Shown: positions 33,191 through 41,136, counted from the stretch's first letter. The stretch is 64,000 nucleotides of DNA from Streptomyces sp. GS7 (GCF_009834125.1 NZ_CP047146.1:6992501-7056500), one strand, 5' to 3'. Numbers and translations: made by a program. Notes: a model not told the origin generated them from the letters alone.

Positions 33191-33239
33191 TTGACTTCCC
33201 GCAGTCCATTGTTCCAGAGAAGAACACCAATTCGGACAT
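32589..33239 (-). CDS. tdk: Thymidine kinase, complete replacement copy
   Basis: A 216-residue type II thymidine kinase, which phosphorylates thymidine in pyrimidine salvage. The Walker A loop is SGTMDCGKST near residue 8, the Walker B/DEAQ region is DYVIVDEAQFLL, and the zinc-ligand cysteines are in MCWCGARATHN and LCRRHH. The start ATG at 33239 has GGAAAGG upstream. It lies inside the island near its right end and restores what the insertion destroyed. Its first codons differ from the native start at 33365-33415 in about eight of 48 bases, while the body is nearly identical to the left remnant. The codons of G-K-S are GGG AAG TCA rather than GGA AAG TCG. Confidence 0.92.
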   Translation of the reverse strand: MSELVFFSGTMDCGKSTLALQIEHNRTSRGLQGLIFTRDDRAGEGKLSSRLGLVTDAVEAGPGLDLYGYVVEQLSRGGRVDYVIVDEAQFLLSGQIDQLARIVDDLELDVFAFGITTDFRTRLFPGSQRLIELADRLETLQVEAMCWCGARATHNARTVGGEMVVEGEQVVVGDVAQSAAEVGYEVLCRRHHRRRMTSAAARGAALSSDVLPVTAT

Positions 33240-33339
33240 CAGGCCACAGGAACCTTTCCAACCAAACCAACAGACGGAGCACCATCGACACGAACAACCC
33301 CGCCATCAACCGACACAACACCACCCACACCAAGACCAG

Positions 33340-33390
33340 CCGATGGCGAATACCCAAGAAAGTTGGTCGACTTTCCGCAGTCCATCGTTC
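33340..33390. other. Putative attR of the tdk island
   Basis: ATGGCGAATACCC (33343-33355) is the mirror of the attL arm. After ten bases comes GTCGACTTTCC (33366-33376), the complement of the native tdk GGA AAG TCG AC. Joining the tdk parts of both ends gives a near-palindromic site centred on AAAGTCGACTTT, as expected for a serine-integrase attB. Recombinase identity is unknown. Confidence 0.55.
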
Positions 33391-33415
33391 TGGAGAAGAA
33401 CACCAGCTCGGGCAT
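33365..33415 (-). pseudogene. tdk: Stranded native thymidine kinase N-terminus
   Basis: ATG at 33415 with GAAAGG upstream starts MPELVFFSRTMDCGKST, then the frame turns into island sequence (NFLGYSPSAG). It is the 5' end of the chromosomal tdk, cut within the P-loop codons. The usual glycine of the P-loop is an arginine here (SRT instead of SGT), either a natural variant or decay. Any transcript from the native tdk promoter would now read into the island and perhaps the replacement tdk. Confidence 0.8.
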
Positions 33416-33507
33416 GGGGGGTGGCGGGCCTTTCGGGCTCGTACGGAAGGGGCGGGACGGCGTGCGGACCCGGTCCGCGCGGACCGGGTCGGGCGGGGCC
33501 TCGCGGG

Positions 33508-34698
33508 TCAGGTGCGGACTTCCAAGAGCGGCACCAGCTGCTCCACGGCGGTCATCGAGCCGTGCAGGCCGACCATCTTCGACTCGTTGGGCTCCCGTTC
33601 GGTCGCGATGACGGCCATGTCGGCGTGGGCGGCGGCGACCACGTCGCCGATCCGGCCGCGCACCCGGTCGTCGACACGCGGACCGAACCAGCCCGCGGCG
33701 ATGGCCTCTTCGCGGCTCGCCACCCACATCTGGTCGCCGACCACCTCGCGCCAGACGGCGAGGACATCGGCGGCGGCACCCCGGTGGGCGTACACATGCC
33801 GGGCCCGCCCCTCGCCGCCCAACAGGCGGACGCCGGCGCGCAGTTCCCAGTCCTCGTCGAAGTCGATCCGGGAGTCGGGGTCGAACGGCACGTCGATCAT
33901 GCCGTGGTCGGCGGTGATGTAGAGGGCGCTGCGCGGCGGGAGTTGCTCGGCCAGCCGCTGGGCGAGCCGGTCGACGTACATCAGCTGGCCGCGCCATGCG
34001 TCGGAGTCGACGCCGTAGCGGTGGCCCTTGCCGTCCACCTCGGAGTAGTACGTGTAGACCAGCGAGCGGTCGCCGGCGGCCAATTGCTCGGCGGCGAGGT
34101 CCATCCGCTCCTCTCCGGAGAGCCGGCCGTGGAACGTGCCGCCGCTGAGCGCGACCTTGGTGAGCGGGGTGTGCTCGAAGTCCGGTGCGGAGACCTGGCA
34201 GGTGTGGATGCCCGCGGCGTCGGCGAGCTGGAAGATCGTCGGATACGGCTGCCAGGCGTGCGGATCGGTCCACGGGCGCCAGCGCAGCTGGTTCATCAGC
34301 GCGCCGGTGGCCGGATCCTCGCAGGTGTATCCGGGCAGGCCGTGGGCGCCCGGTGGCAGGCCGGTGCCGACCGAGGCGAGGGAGGTGGCGGTGGTGGCGG
34401 GGAAGCCGGAGGTGAACGGGCGGCCGCTGCCGTTGAACGAGGTGCCCAGAAGGGAGCTGAGGAACGGTGCCTCGTCCGGGTGGGCGCGCAGCAGCTCCCA
34501 GCCGAGGCCGTCGATCAGGAAGACGCAGGCCCGGTCGGAAGGGGCCAGCTCCATCGTGGTGACGAGGTCGCGGACGCCCTGTCCGGCAACGATGGTCGGC
34601 AGCAGATCGGAGAGCGAGCCGGTGCCGTACGGGGGTACCGGGGCGCTGAGCGGGTCGAGCGGTTCCGGCTCCGGCCAGGCGGGAGCGGTGTGCGCCAT
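33508..34698 (-). CDS. Alkaline-phosphatase-superfamily phosphodiesterase
   Basis: 396 residues of the nucleotide pyrophosphatase/phosphodiesterase type. CVFLIDGLGWELL carries the first metal aspartate and FTSGFPATTATSLASVGTG the nucleophile threonine. TYYSEVDGKGHRYGVDS (Asp, His) and ITADHGMIDVPFD (Asp-His) complete the bimetal site. No signal peptide is visible. Its start overlaps the stop of the DUF5998 gene (TGATG), so the two are co-translated. In Streptomyces this pair usually lies next to tdk. Its substrate is unproven. Confidence 0.85.
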   Translation of the reverse strand: MAHTAPAWPEPEPLDPLSAPVPPYGTGSLSDLLPTIVAGQGVRDLVTTMELAPSDRACVFLIDGLGWELLRAHPDEAPFLSSLLGTSFNGSGRPFTSGFPATTATSLASVGTGLPPGAHGLPGYTCEDPATGALMNQLRWRPWTDPHAWQPYPTIFQLADAAGIHTCQVSAPDFEHTPLTKVALSGGTFHGRLSGEERMDLAAEQLAAGDRSLVYTYYSEVDGKGHRYGVDSDAWRGQLMYVDRLAQRLAEQLPPRSALYITADHGMIDVPFDPDSRIDFDEDWELRAGVRLLGGEGRARHVYAHRGAAADVLAVWREVVGDQMWVASREEAIAAGWFGPRVDDRVRGRIGDVVAAAHADMAVIATEREPNESKMVGLHGSMTAVEQLVPLLEVRT

Positions 34699-35291
34699 CA
34701 GCGAGTGCTGGTGGTGGCCGCGGTGGCCTCGGAGAGCGCCTGGGCGAAGGCGAGGGTCTCGCGTACCGAGTCCGGGCCGTCGCCGGCTTCGCTGACCCGC
34801 AGCGAGAGGTCGTCGGCGGTGGACGAGCCCGTGTAGCCGTGGTCCGCGTCGCAGTTGGGGTCGCCGCAGCTGGCGGGCTCCAGGTCGAGGCGCGCGACCG
34901 CGCCCCAGCCGATGGTCAGCACGACCTCGCGGGGCAGCTGGCCGGGGGTGTACGACTCGGGGTTGGCGACGACCCGGCTGAGCACCACGGACGAGATCCG
35001 GCCGAGCTTGACGGACTCGGTGGAGGTCGTGGCGTACGGGGACGGGGAGGTGGCGTCGGCGGCCTGCTCGTCGGTGTGGCTGACGATGAAGCGGGTGCCG
35101 GTCAGGACCAGGACCGTGACATGGCGGCGGACCTCGTTGGCGTCGAACGTCGTCTCCTGGTGGACCAGGTACGACACGACCGGCTCGCCGCCCACCGCGG
35201 CCTGCACCGCCTCGGCCACGAGCGTCGGGTAATAGCCACTGCGCTCGATCGCCGCGCGCAGCCCCTGGGTCGTCGTACCGGTCTTAGCCAT
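34698..35291 (-). CDS. DUF5998 family protein
   Basis: A 197-residue actinobacterial conserved protein of unknown function. It begins MAKTGTTTQGLRAAIERSGY and has a cysteine/histidine cluster SCGDPNCDADHGYTG near residue 150 that might bind metal. The start at 35291 is the family's usual one; an in-frame ATG at 35300 exists. It is the first gene of the pair with the phosphodiesterase. Confidence 0.85.
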   Translation of the reverse strand: MAKTGTTTQGLRAAIERSGYYPTLVAEAVQAAVGGEPVVSYLVHQETTFDANEVRRHVTVLVLTGTRFIVSHTDEQAADATSPSPYATTSTESVKLGRISSVVLSRVVANPESYTPGQLPREVVLTIGWGAVARLDLEPASCGDPNCDADHGYTGSSTADDLSLRVSEAGDGPDSVRETLAFAQALSEATAATTSTR

Positions 35292-35329
35292 GGGGTCCAT
35301 CTTACGGGGCGTACCGGGCCGCGAGAGCC

Positions 35330-38300
35330 TCAGTAGACGGGCAGTCGGCGGGGGCCGAGGTCGGTGGTGGCGGGCGGCCTGGCGATCCGGACGGCGGCTC
35401 CGAGGACCGCGAGGCCGTGCGGGGCGACCACGACCGGTTCGAGGTCGACGCCGACCACCTCGGGGTGGTCGTCGACCAGCCGGGAGACCCGCAGCAGCAG
35501 CTCCTCCAGGGCGGCGGTGTCGACGGGCTGGGACCCGCGCCAGCCGAACAGCAGCGGGGCGCTGCGGATCGACCGGATCTGCTCGCTGACCTCGCGGTCG
35601 GTGGCCGGAATCAATCGGTGGGCTATGTCGCCGAGCAGCTGGGAGGGGGCACCGGCCAGCCCGAAGGAGAGCACGGCGCCGGCTGCGGGGTCGATGGCGG
35701 CGCGGACGACCGTGTCGACACCGCGCGGCACCATCGCCTGGACGACCGGTTGCAGCTCCTGGGGGGAACCGAGGAAATCGGTCAATTCGGCGTACGTACG
35801 GCGGAGTTCGGGCTCGCCGGCGATGTCGAGGCGGACGCCGCCGAGGTCGGCGCGGTGCCGCAGATGGGGGGCGATGGTCTTGAGGGCGACGGGATAGCCG
35901 AGCCGGGCGGCGGCGCGGACGGCGGTGTCCGGGTCGGGGGCCGGGAGGGCGGGGCGGGCGTGGATGCCGTAGCGGGCGAGCAGGGCCTCGGCGTCGGCGG
36001 ACGGCAGCCGTACGGAGCGGCCGGGGGCGACGCCCTGGGTGAGCTGGTCCAGCAGCCGCTCGACGTCGGCACCGGCCGCGGCCTCCTGGATGTCGTCGTA
36101 ATCGGGCACCCGGCCCGGCTCGGCCGCCGCCCGGCGCCAGGCCGCATACCGGACGGCCTCGGCGAGCGAGCGGACGGCGCGCTCGGCGGCGGGATAGGCG
36201 GGGATCAGGGCGGGGCGGGGGCGGGGCGCGGCGGGCGCCTCGGCATCGGGGGCGGTCTGCCGGACACCCGGGACGGGCGGCGGGCCGGGCGGACCGGGGG
36301 CGTACGAGGAGGCCGGGGGGTGCGGCGGCATCGGGGGGTGGGGCGGGAGGGGCGGGGCGGGCGGCTGCGCCGGGGACCTCTCGGGCGTCTCCGGGCGAGA
36401 CGGCCCGCCGTCAGGGGCCGGGGCCGCCGGCTCCTGCGGGCCGGGCGGTGCCGCGAGGGCCTCGGCGAGGTCGTCCATCGCGAGGTGGACGACCGTGACC
36501 GGCTTGCCCGGGTCGGCGGTGACCGCGGCGCGCAGGGCGGCTGCCAGTGAGGCGCCCTCGCCGCTGCCGCCCGGGGAGCCGGCGGCCTCCTCCCCCACCC
36601 ACGGGATGGCGGTGACGACGACGGCGTCGCAGCCGTCGCCGGCCAGCACCTCGGCGAGCGCGGCACGGAAGTCCTCGGGGGTCGCGTCGGAGGCGAGCAC
36701 ACGGGGGCGCTGCGGGCGCAGCCCCTCGGTGAGGCAGGCGTCGTACGCCAGCAGCGCCAGCGACTCGGCGTTGCCCAGGATGGCGATGCGCGGGCCCGAG
36801 GGCAGCGGCTGGGAGGCGAGCAGCAGCCCCGCGTCGATGAGTTCGGTGACCGTGTCGACGCGGATCACGCCGGCCTGGCGCATCAGGGCGGCGACGGTGC
36901 TGTCGGGGATGCGGACGGTGGGGACGGCGTGGCCCAGGGGGGCGGTGCCGGTGTGCCGGGCGCCCTTGGCGACCACGACCGGTTTGACGGCGGCGGTGCG
37001 GCGGGCGAGCCGGGCGAACTTGCGGGGGTTGCCGATGGACTCCAGGTAGAGGATCGCGACGTCGGTGTCCGGGTCGTCGTACCAGTACTGGAGGAGGTCG
37101 TTGCCGGAGACGTCGGCGCGGTTGCCGGCCGAGACGAAGGCGGAGATGCCCGCGATACCGCCGTCACCGGGGCCGCGCGCGTGCAGTCCGCTGAGGAGGG
37201 CGATGCCGATGGCGCCGGACTGGGTGAACAGGCCGATCCGGCCGGCGCCGGGCATCCGGGGAGCGAGGGAGGCGTTCAGCCGGGCATCGGGGGCGGTGTT
37301 GATCAGGCCGAAGGCGTTGGGCCCGATGAGGCGCATGCCGTAGGAGCGGGCCTGACGGAGCAGCGCGCGCTGCCTCTCACGGCCCTCGGGGCCGGCCTCG
37401 GCGTAACCGGAGGACAGGATCAGCAGCCCCTGGACGCCGTGTTCGCCGCAGTCGCGGACCACGTCGGGGACGCCGGCCGCGGGGACGGCGATGACGGCCA
37501 GGTCGACCGGCTCGGTGATCTCGCGCAGCGTACGGGCGGCGGGGACTCCCTCGGGCTCCAGGAGCCGCAGGTCTTCGGGGAAGGCGTGGTTGACGGCGTA
37601 CAGGCGGCCGGTGAAGCCGGAGTCGAGGACGTGGCGCAGCGCGGTGCGGCCGACGCCGCCGGGGGCGCGGCCGGTGCCGAGGACGGCGACCGAACCGGGG
37701 GCGAGCAGCCGCTGGACGGAGCGTGCTTCGGCGCGCTGCTCCCGGCCGCGCATCACGGCCATGGACTGCTCGGTCGGTTCGAGGTCGAACTCCAGGCGGA
37801 CCACGCCGTCCTCGAAGGTGCGCTTCTGGGTGTAGCCGGCGTCCGTGAACACCTTGATCATCTTGGAGTTGGCGGGCAGCACCTCGGCGGCGAACCGGCG
37901 GATGCCGCGCTCCCTGGCGACCGCCGCGATGTGCTCCAGGAGGGCGGAGGCGACACCGCGGCCCTGGTGGGCGTCCTGGACCAGGAAGGCGACCTCGGCC
38001 TGGTCGTCGTCGGGGCTCTTGGCGGGCAGGCCCCGGTCGTCGATCCGGTCGTAGCGGACGGTGGCGATGAACTCGCCGCCCACGGTGGCGGCCAGGCCGA
38101 CGCGGTCCACGTAGTCGTGGTGGGTGAAACGGTGGACGTCGCGGTCGGACAGACGCGGATAGGGCGCGAAGAAGCGGTAGTACTTCGACTCGTCCGAGAC
38201 CTGCTCGTAGAAGGAGACCAGCCGCTCGGCGTCGTCGGGCGTGATGGGGCGGATGCGCGCCGTCCCGCCGTCGCGCAGCACCACATCGGCTTCCCAGTGG

Positions 38301-38332
38301 GTCGGGTACGCATGATCAGGCGGCGTCTGCAT
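35330..38332 (-). CDS. GNAT acetyltransferase/NDP-forming acyl-CoA synthetase fusion
   Basis: A 1000-residue protein of the Pat type. Residues 1 to about 190 are a GNAT domain (QDAHQGRGVASALLEHIAAV is the acetyl-CoA loop). Next comes a CoA-binding domain (VAVLGTGRAPGGVGRTALRH) and succinyl-CoA-synthetase-like ligase domains (GLFTQSGAIGIALL). A long Pro/Ala-rich linker spans residues about 615 to 715. The end is an ATP-grasp domain (ARYGIHARPALPAP, YPVALKTIAPHLRHR, GGVRLDI). Related proteins acetylate lysines of acyl-CoA synthetases. The catalytic histidine of true synthetases is not obvious, so it may have lost ligase activity. Confidence 0.88.
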   Translation of the reverse strand: MQTPPDHAYPTHWEADVVLRDGGTARIRPITPDDAERLVSFYEQVSDESKYYRFFAPYPRLSDRDVHRFTHHDYVDRVGLAATVGGEFIATVRYDRIDDRGLPAKSPDDDQAEVAFLVQDAHQGRGVASALLEHIAAVARERGIRRFAAEVLPANSKMIKVFTDAGYTQKRTFEDGVVRLEFDLEPTEQSMAVMRGREQRAEARSVQRLLAPGSVAVLGTGRAPGGVGRTALRHVLDSGFTGRLYAVNHAFPEDLRLLEPEGVPAARTLREITEPVDLAVIAVPAAGVPDVVRDCGEHGVQGLLILSSGYAEAGPEGRERQRALLRQARSYGMRLIGPNAFGLINTAPDARLNASLAPRMPGAGRIGLFTQSGAIGIALLSGLHARGPGDGGIAGISAFVSAGNRADVSGNDLLQYWYDDPDTDVAILYLESIGNPRKFARLARRTAAVKPVVVAKGARHTGTAPLGHAVPTVRIPDSTVAALMRQAGVIRVDTVTELIDAGLLLASQPLPSGPRIAILGNAESLALLAYDACLTEGLRPQRPRVLASDATPEDFRAALAEVLAGDGCDAVVVTAIPWVGEEAAGSPGGSGEGASLAAALRAAVTADPGKPVTVVHLAMDDLAEALAAPPGPQEPAAPAPDGGPSRPETPERSPAQPPAPPLPPHPPMPPHPPASSYAPGPPGPPPVPGVRQTAPDAEAPAAPRPRPALIPAYPAAERAVRSLAEAVRYAAWRRAAAEPGRVPDYDDIQEAAAGADVERLLDQLTQGVAPGRSVRLPSADAEALLARYGIHARPALPAPDPDTAVRAAARLGYPVALKTIAPHLRHRADLGGVRLDIAGEPELRRTYAELTDFLGSPQELQPVVQAMVPRGVDTVVRAAIDPAAGAVLSFGLAGAPSQLLGDIAHRLIPATDREVSEQIRSIRSAPLLFGWRGSQPVDTAALEELLLRVSRLVDDHPEVVGVDLEPVVVAPHGLAVLGAAVRIARPPATTDLGPRRLPVY

Positions 38333-38491
38333 GCCGACAGCGTACGGCCGGGCACTGACAGCCGGCTCGGCGTGCGTACGCTCGGTCGCAGGGACGTCTC
38401 CGGCGGGTCGAACGGCCGGGAGAAACGGCCGGGAAGCCGGACCTGGAGGTCAGGACGAAGGGCTGTGGGAGCACCCCCCACAGCGTGAGAG

Positions 38492-38507
38492 ACTGGTCTA
38501 GACAACA
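38492..38507. promoter_or_regulatory. Putative DasR operator (dre) of ptsH
   Basis: ACTGGTCTAGACAACA matches the known DasR consensus AGTGGTCTAGACCACT at 13 of 16 bases. It lies 24 bases before the ptsH start. In S. coelicolor, DasR represses PTS genes through such sites and is released by amino-sugar phosphates. The match is seen in sequence; control is inferred from the known regulon. Confidence 0.75.
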
Positions 38508-38530
38508 GTCACGACTTGAAGGGCAACACC

Positions 38531-38812
38531 ATGGCTGAGCGCCGCGTCAATGTCGGTTGGGCCGAGGGCCTGCACGCCCGCCCCGCGTCGATCTTCGTCC
38601 GTGCGGCCACCGCGTCCGGTGTCCCCATGACGATCGCCAAGGCCGATGGCAACCCCGTCAACGCGGCCTCCATGCTCGCCGTGCTCGGCCTGGGCGCCCA
38701 GGGTGGCGAGGAGATCGTGCTCGCCTCTGACGCCGAGGGCGCCGAGGCCGCGCTCGACCGCCTGGCCAAGCTGGTCACGGAGGGCCTGGAAGAGCTCCCC
38801 GAGACCGTCTGA
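38531..38812 (+). CDS. ptsH: HPr, phosphocarrier of the sugar phosphotransferase system
   Basis: A 93-residue cytoplasmic protein that passes phosphate from enzyme I to enzyme IIA. The phosphoacceptor histidine is His-15 region in EGLHARPASIFVRAA. The Ser-46 region is VNAASMLAVLGLGAQGGEEI. The start at 38531 follows AAGGGC. The length is normal. A dre site precedes it and a strong hairpin follows, so it is transcribed alone. Confidence 0.95.
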   Translation: MAERRVNVGWAEGLHARPASIFVRAATASGVPMTIAKADGNPVNAASMLAVLGLGAQGGEEIVLASDAEGAEAALDRLAKLVTEGLEELPETV

Positions 38813-38875
38813 AGCCACTCGAAGACTTCCGCGGACCCGCTCTCACCCGCCGGCCCGCCGGGACTTCCACCGATG

Positions 38876-38921
38876 CGGCCCCGCCGCGACGACCGGAAAC
38901 GGTCGCGCGACGGGGCCGTTT
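38876..38921 (+). terminator. Terminator hairpin after ptsH
   Basis: CGGCCCCG (38876-38883) pairs with CGGGGCCG (38911-38918), extended by GCGAC/GTCGC inside, and is followed by TTTCG. It sits 64 bases past the ptsH stop. The rest of the 413-base gap to 39225 contains only short frames. Confidence 0.65.
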
Positions 38922-39225
38922 CGCTGTCCTCGGTCCGGCACTCGGCACACAGGGCCGGCATGACGGGACCTCTGGCGCATCACGGAACCGCCGGCGAATA
39001 CGGGAAGCGGATATCCGGACCGAACGACGCGGAAATTCAGCTCACGGGAAATGACATCCCGCGAGAATCAGCGACCATCTCGGGCGAAAAACGACGGAAT
39101 ACCGGACGCGCCTACCCATCCCCCGACACGCCCCGCGGAAATACAGAAACGCATTCCGGCCCGCACAGGAGTCATCGCGGCCCGCGCAAGAGCCTTTCCG
39201 TACCTCTTTGTATACGGCCCGCGTG
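38922..39225. other. Intergenic, no gene recognised
   Basis: About 300 bases between the ptsH terminator and the 3' end of the converging GntR gene. It is somewhat AT-richer than its surroundings. I see no supported gene or RNA. Confidence 0.4.
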
Positions 39226-39915
39226 TTAATTCCGCACACGCGCCGTGTTGACGGGCCGTTTCGAATCGCTCACGGCCGCCGCGGCGGGGCGCCGCAGCCG
39301 GTGCACCGGAAGGGAGCGCTCGATGTGGGCCGCCATCAGGGCACGGGCCCGTTCGGCGTCGCTCCGCGCCACCGCGTCCAGTACGGCGCCGTGTTCGTCC
39401 CAGGCGTCGGCGACCCGGGCCGTCGGCTCCACGACGTACATCCACTCGATCTTGCGCCGCAGTTGGGTGAGCAGCGCCGTGAGGCTGGAGCTGCCGGCCG
39501 CCTGGGCGAGCGTTTCATGGAACCAGCCGTCCAGTTGGCGCAGATCCGCGGGGTGACCGTGCCGGGCGCGCTCCCGGCCGAGCCGCACCAGGCCGCGGAG
39601 CACCTTGAGGTGGGCGGGGCTGCGGCGGACGGCCGCGCGGGCGGCGCCCATCGGCTCCAGGAGGGCGCGGATGTCCAGGAGGTCGGCTGCCTCCTGCTCG
39701 GTGGGTTCGGCGACGCAGGCGCCCGCGTGGTGGCGGGTGGTGACGAAGCCCTCGGACTGGAGGGTGCGCAGCGCTTCACGCACCGGGACTCTGGAGACTC
39801 CGTAACGCGCGGCGAGAATGTCCTCGATCAACCGGCTTCCCGGCGCGAGCACGCCGGAGACGATATCGTCGCGAATCGCTGTGCACACCGCATGCGCGGA
39901 AATGTGGCCTCGCAT
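39226..39915 (-). CDS. GntR-family (FCD/FadR-type) regulator
   Basis: 229 residues. The N-terminal winged helix is VCTAIRDDIVSGVLAPGSRL, IEDILAARYGVSRVPVREAL, RTLQSEGFVTTRHHAGACVA. The C-terminal all-helical FCD ligand domain has RALLEPMGAARAAVR, LDGWFHETLAQAAGS and EHGAVLDAVARSDAERARAL, with the metal-binding His/Asp pattern. The orthologous position next to ptsH is conserved in Streptomyces. Its ligand is unknown. Confidence 0.88.
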   Translation of the reverse strand: MRGHISAHAVCTAIRDDIVSGVLAPGSRLIEDILAARYGVSRVPVREALRTLQSEGFVTTRHHAGACVAEPTEQEAADLLDIRALLEPMGAARAAVRRSPAHLKVLRGLVRLGRERARHGHPADLRQLDGWFHETLAQAAGSSSLTALLTQLRRKIEWMYVVEPTARVADAWDEHGAVLDAVARSDAERARALMAAHIERSLPVHRLRRPAAAAVSDSKRPVNTARVRN

Positions 39916-40191
39916 CGTCCGTGCCTCCGCCGTATTCCCCTCGAAACGCCGCCGATCGGCGCCTTTCCCTGACTCTATTCGACCAGGACGAGGTTTCCTG
40001 CGGATGCCGTGAATTTATCGATATTTTTTGGCCGATGCGGCGGAGGTCCAGTGGCCGGTGGACCGGCCGGACACCCGGCCCTGCGGAGACGGCGAGGGCG
40101 AATACGACCGGATGCGGCGGATACCGCGGAGCCCCGGCCCGTATGGGGGGCGGGCCGGAGCTCCTGGGGGACGCGCGATGCGGCGGGAAGG

Positions 40192-40971
40192 TCAGACGTT
40201 GACGCCGTGCGAGCGGAGGTAGGCGACGGGGTCGATATCCGAGCCGTACTCGGGGCCGGTGCGGGCCTCGAAGTGGAGGTGCGGACCGGTGGTGTTGCCG
40301 GTGTTGCCGGAGAGGGCGATCTGCTGGCCGGGGGTGACGGTCTGGCCGACGGAGACGCCGATGGACGACAGGTGACCGTATTGGGTGTACGTACCGTCGT
40401 TCATCTTGATCACGATGTTGTTGCCGTACGCACCGCCCCAGCCGGCCTCCACGACGGTGCCCGAGCCCACGGCGTGGACGGACGTCCCGTAGGCGGCGTG
40501 GAAGTCGATACCGGTGTGACTGCCCGAGGACCACAAGCCGCTCGACGCCTTGTACGGGGTGGAGACGTAGGAGCCGTCCACGGGGGCGACGAAGGTGTTG
40601 AGGCGCTTGCGCTCGGCCTCGCGGGCGGCGCGCTCCTTGGCCGCCCGCTCCGCCTCGGCCCTCTTCTTGGCCTCCTCGGCGCGCCGCTTGGCCTCGGCCT
40701 CGGCCTTCGCCTTCGCGGCGGCGGCCTCGGCTGCCGCCTGCTGCGCGTCGGCCTGGGCCTCGATCCGGCCGGCGAGCTCGTCACCCACGACGACGGCCTG
40801 CTGGAGTCCGGTGTCGTGGTGCGCCGCCTCGCCGGTGGCGGCCAGCGCGGGCGACGCCATGGAGGCGACGACACCGGAGACCGCGAAGGTGGCTATGCCG
40901 GCGATGTTGCGGGTCGTACGAGCGGTGCGGCTCGCACGGCGGTGCTTCCCGGTGGCACGGGTGAACGCCAT
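40192..40971 (-). CDS. Secreted M23-family peptidoglycan endopeptidase
   Basis: 259 residues. A long N-terminal signal (RTTRNIAGIATFAVSGVVAS, cleaved near ASPALA) is followed by an Ala/Glu/Lys-rich coiled coil (residues 60-115). The LytM/M23 zinc domain comes last: SGSHTGIDFHAAYGTSVHAV holds the first His and Asp ligands, and GPHLHFEAR the HxH. It cuts peptide cross-links in the wall. A ydaO-type riboswitch lies in its leader, so expression should respond to cyclic di-AMP. Confidence 0.92.
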   Translation of the reverse strand: MAFTRATGKHRRASRTARTTRNIAGIATFAVSGVVASMASPALAATGEAAHHDTGLQQAVVVGDELAGRIEAQADAQQAAAEAAAAKAKAEAEAKRRAEEAKKRAEAERAAKERAAREAERKRLNTFVAPVDGSYVSTPYKASSGLWSSGSHTGIDFHAAYGTSVHAVGSGTVVEAGWGGAYGNNIVIKMNDGTYTQYGHLSSIGVSVGQTVTPGQQIALSGNTGNTTGPHLHFEARTGPEYGSDIDPVAYLRSHGVNV

Positions 40972-40994
40972 GTACTGGCTGGTCCTTTCCTTCC

Positions 40995-41136
40995 CTCTCG
41001 CCTACCGGGTTAGCTGACGGGTTCGGAGCAGGAAGGTCTCCTACGGGCTCCTCCGGAGAGAGGCCCGATTCACCCCAAGGGACATGTGGGTCCCCGGCTC
41101 CCCTGGCTCGCGCCGTACGGGGACTCGGCGATGGCT
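40995..41136 (-). ncRNA. c-di-AMP (ydaO/yuaA) riboswitch
   Basis: The minus strand leader of the M23 gene contains the conserved ydaO blocks: GGGGAGCCGGGGACCCAC, then TTGGGGTGAATCGG, then CTTCCTGCTCCGAACCCGTC and AGCTAACCCGGTAGGCG, in the right order and spacing. It ends about 25 bases before the start codon. Known ydaO RNAs bind cyclic di-AMP and in actinobacteria precede cell-wall hydrolase genes. Here it most likely turns the peptidase off when c-di-AMP is high. Confidence 0.9.

Larger units (their letters stand above)
1025..33365. mobile_element. 32-kb genomic island integrated in tdk
   Basis: Boundaries are where tdk homology breaks on each side. Joining the outer flanks rebuilds an uninterrupted tdk codon run G-K-S-T-L-A. 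Joining the inner ends gives a site with inverted arms around GTC. The interior holds cargo genes, at least eight IS-type elements or remnants, and a full replacement tdk at the right end. No integrase, excisionase, FtsK/TraB-type transfer gene or replication gene is visible inside, so mobility is probably lost or supplied elsewhere. The outer limits could differ by a few bases. Confidence 0.6.
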
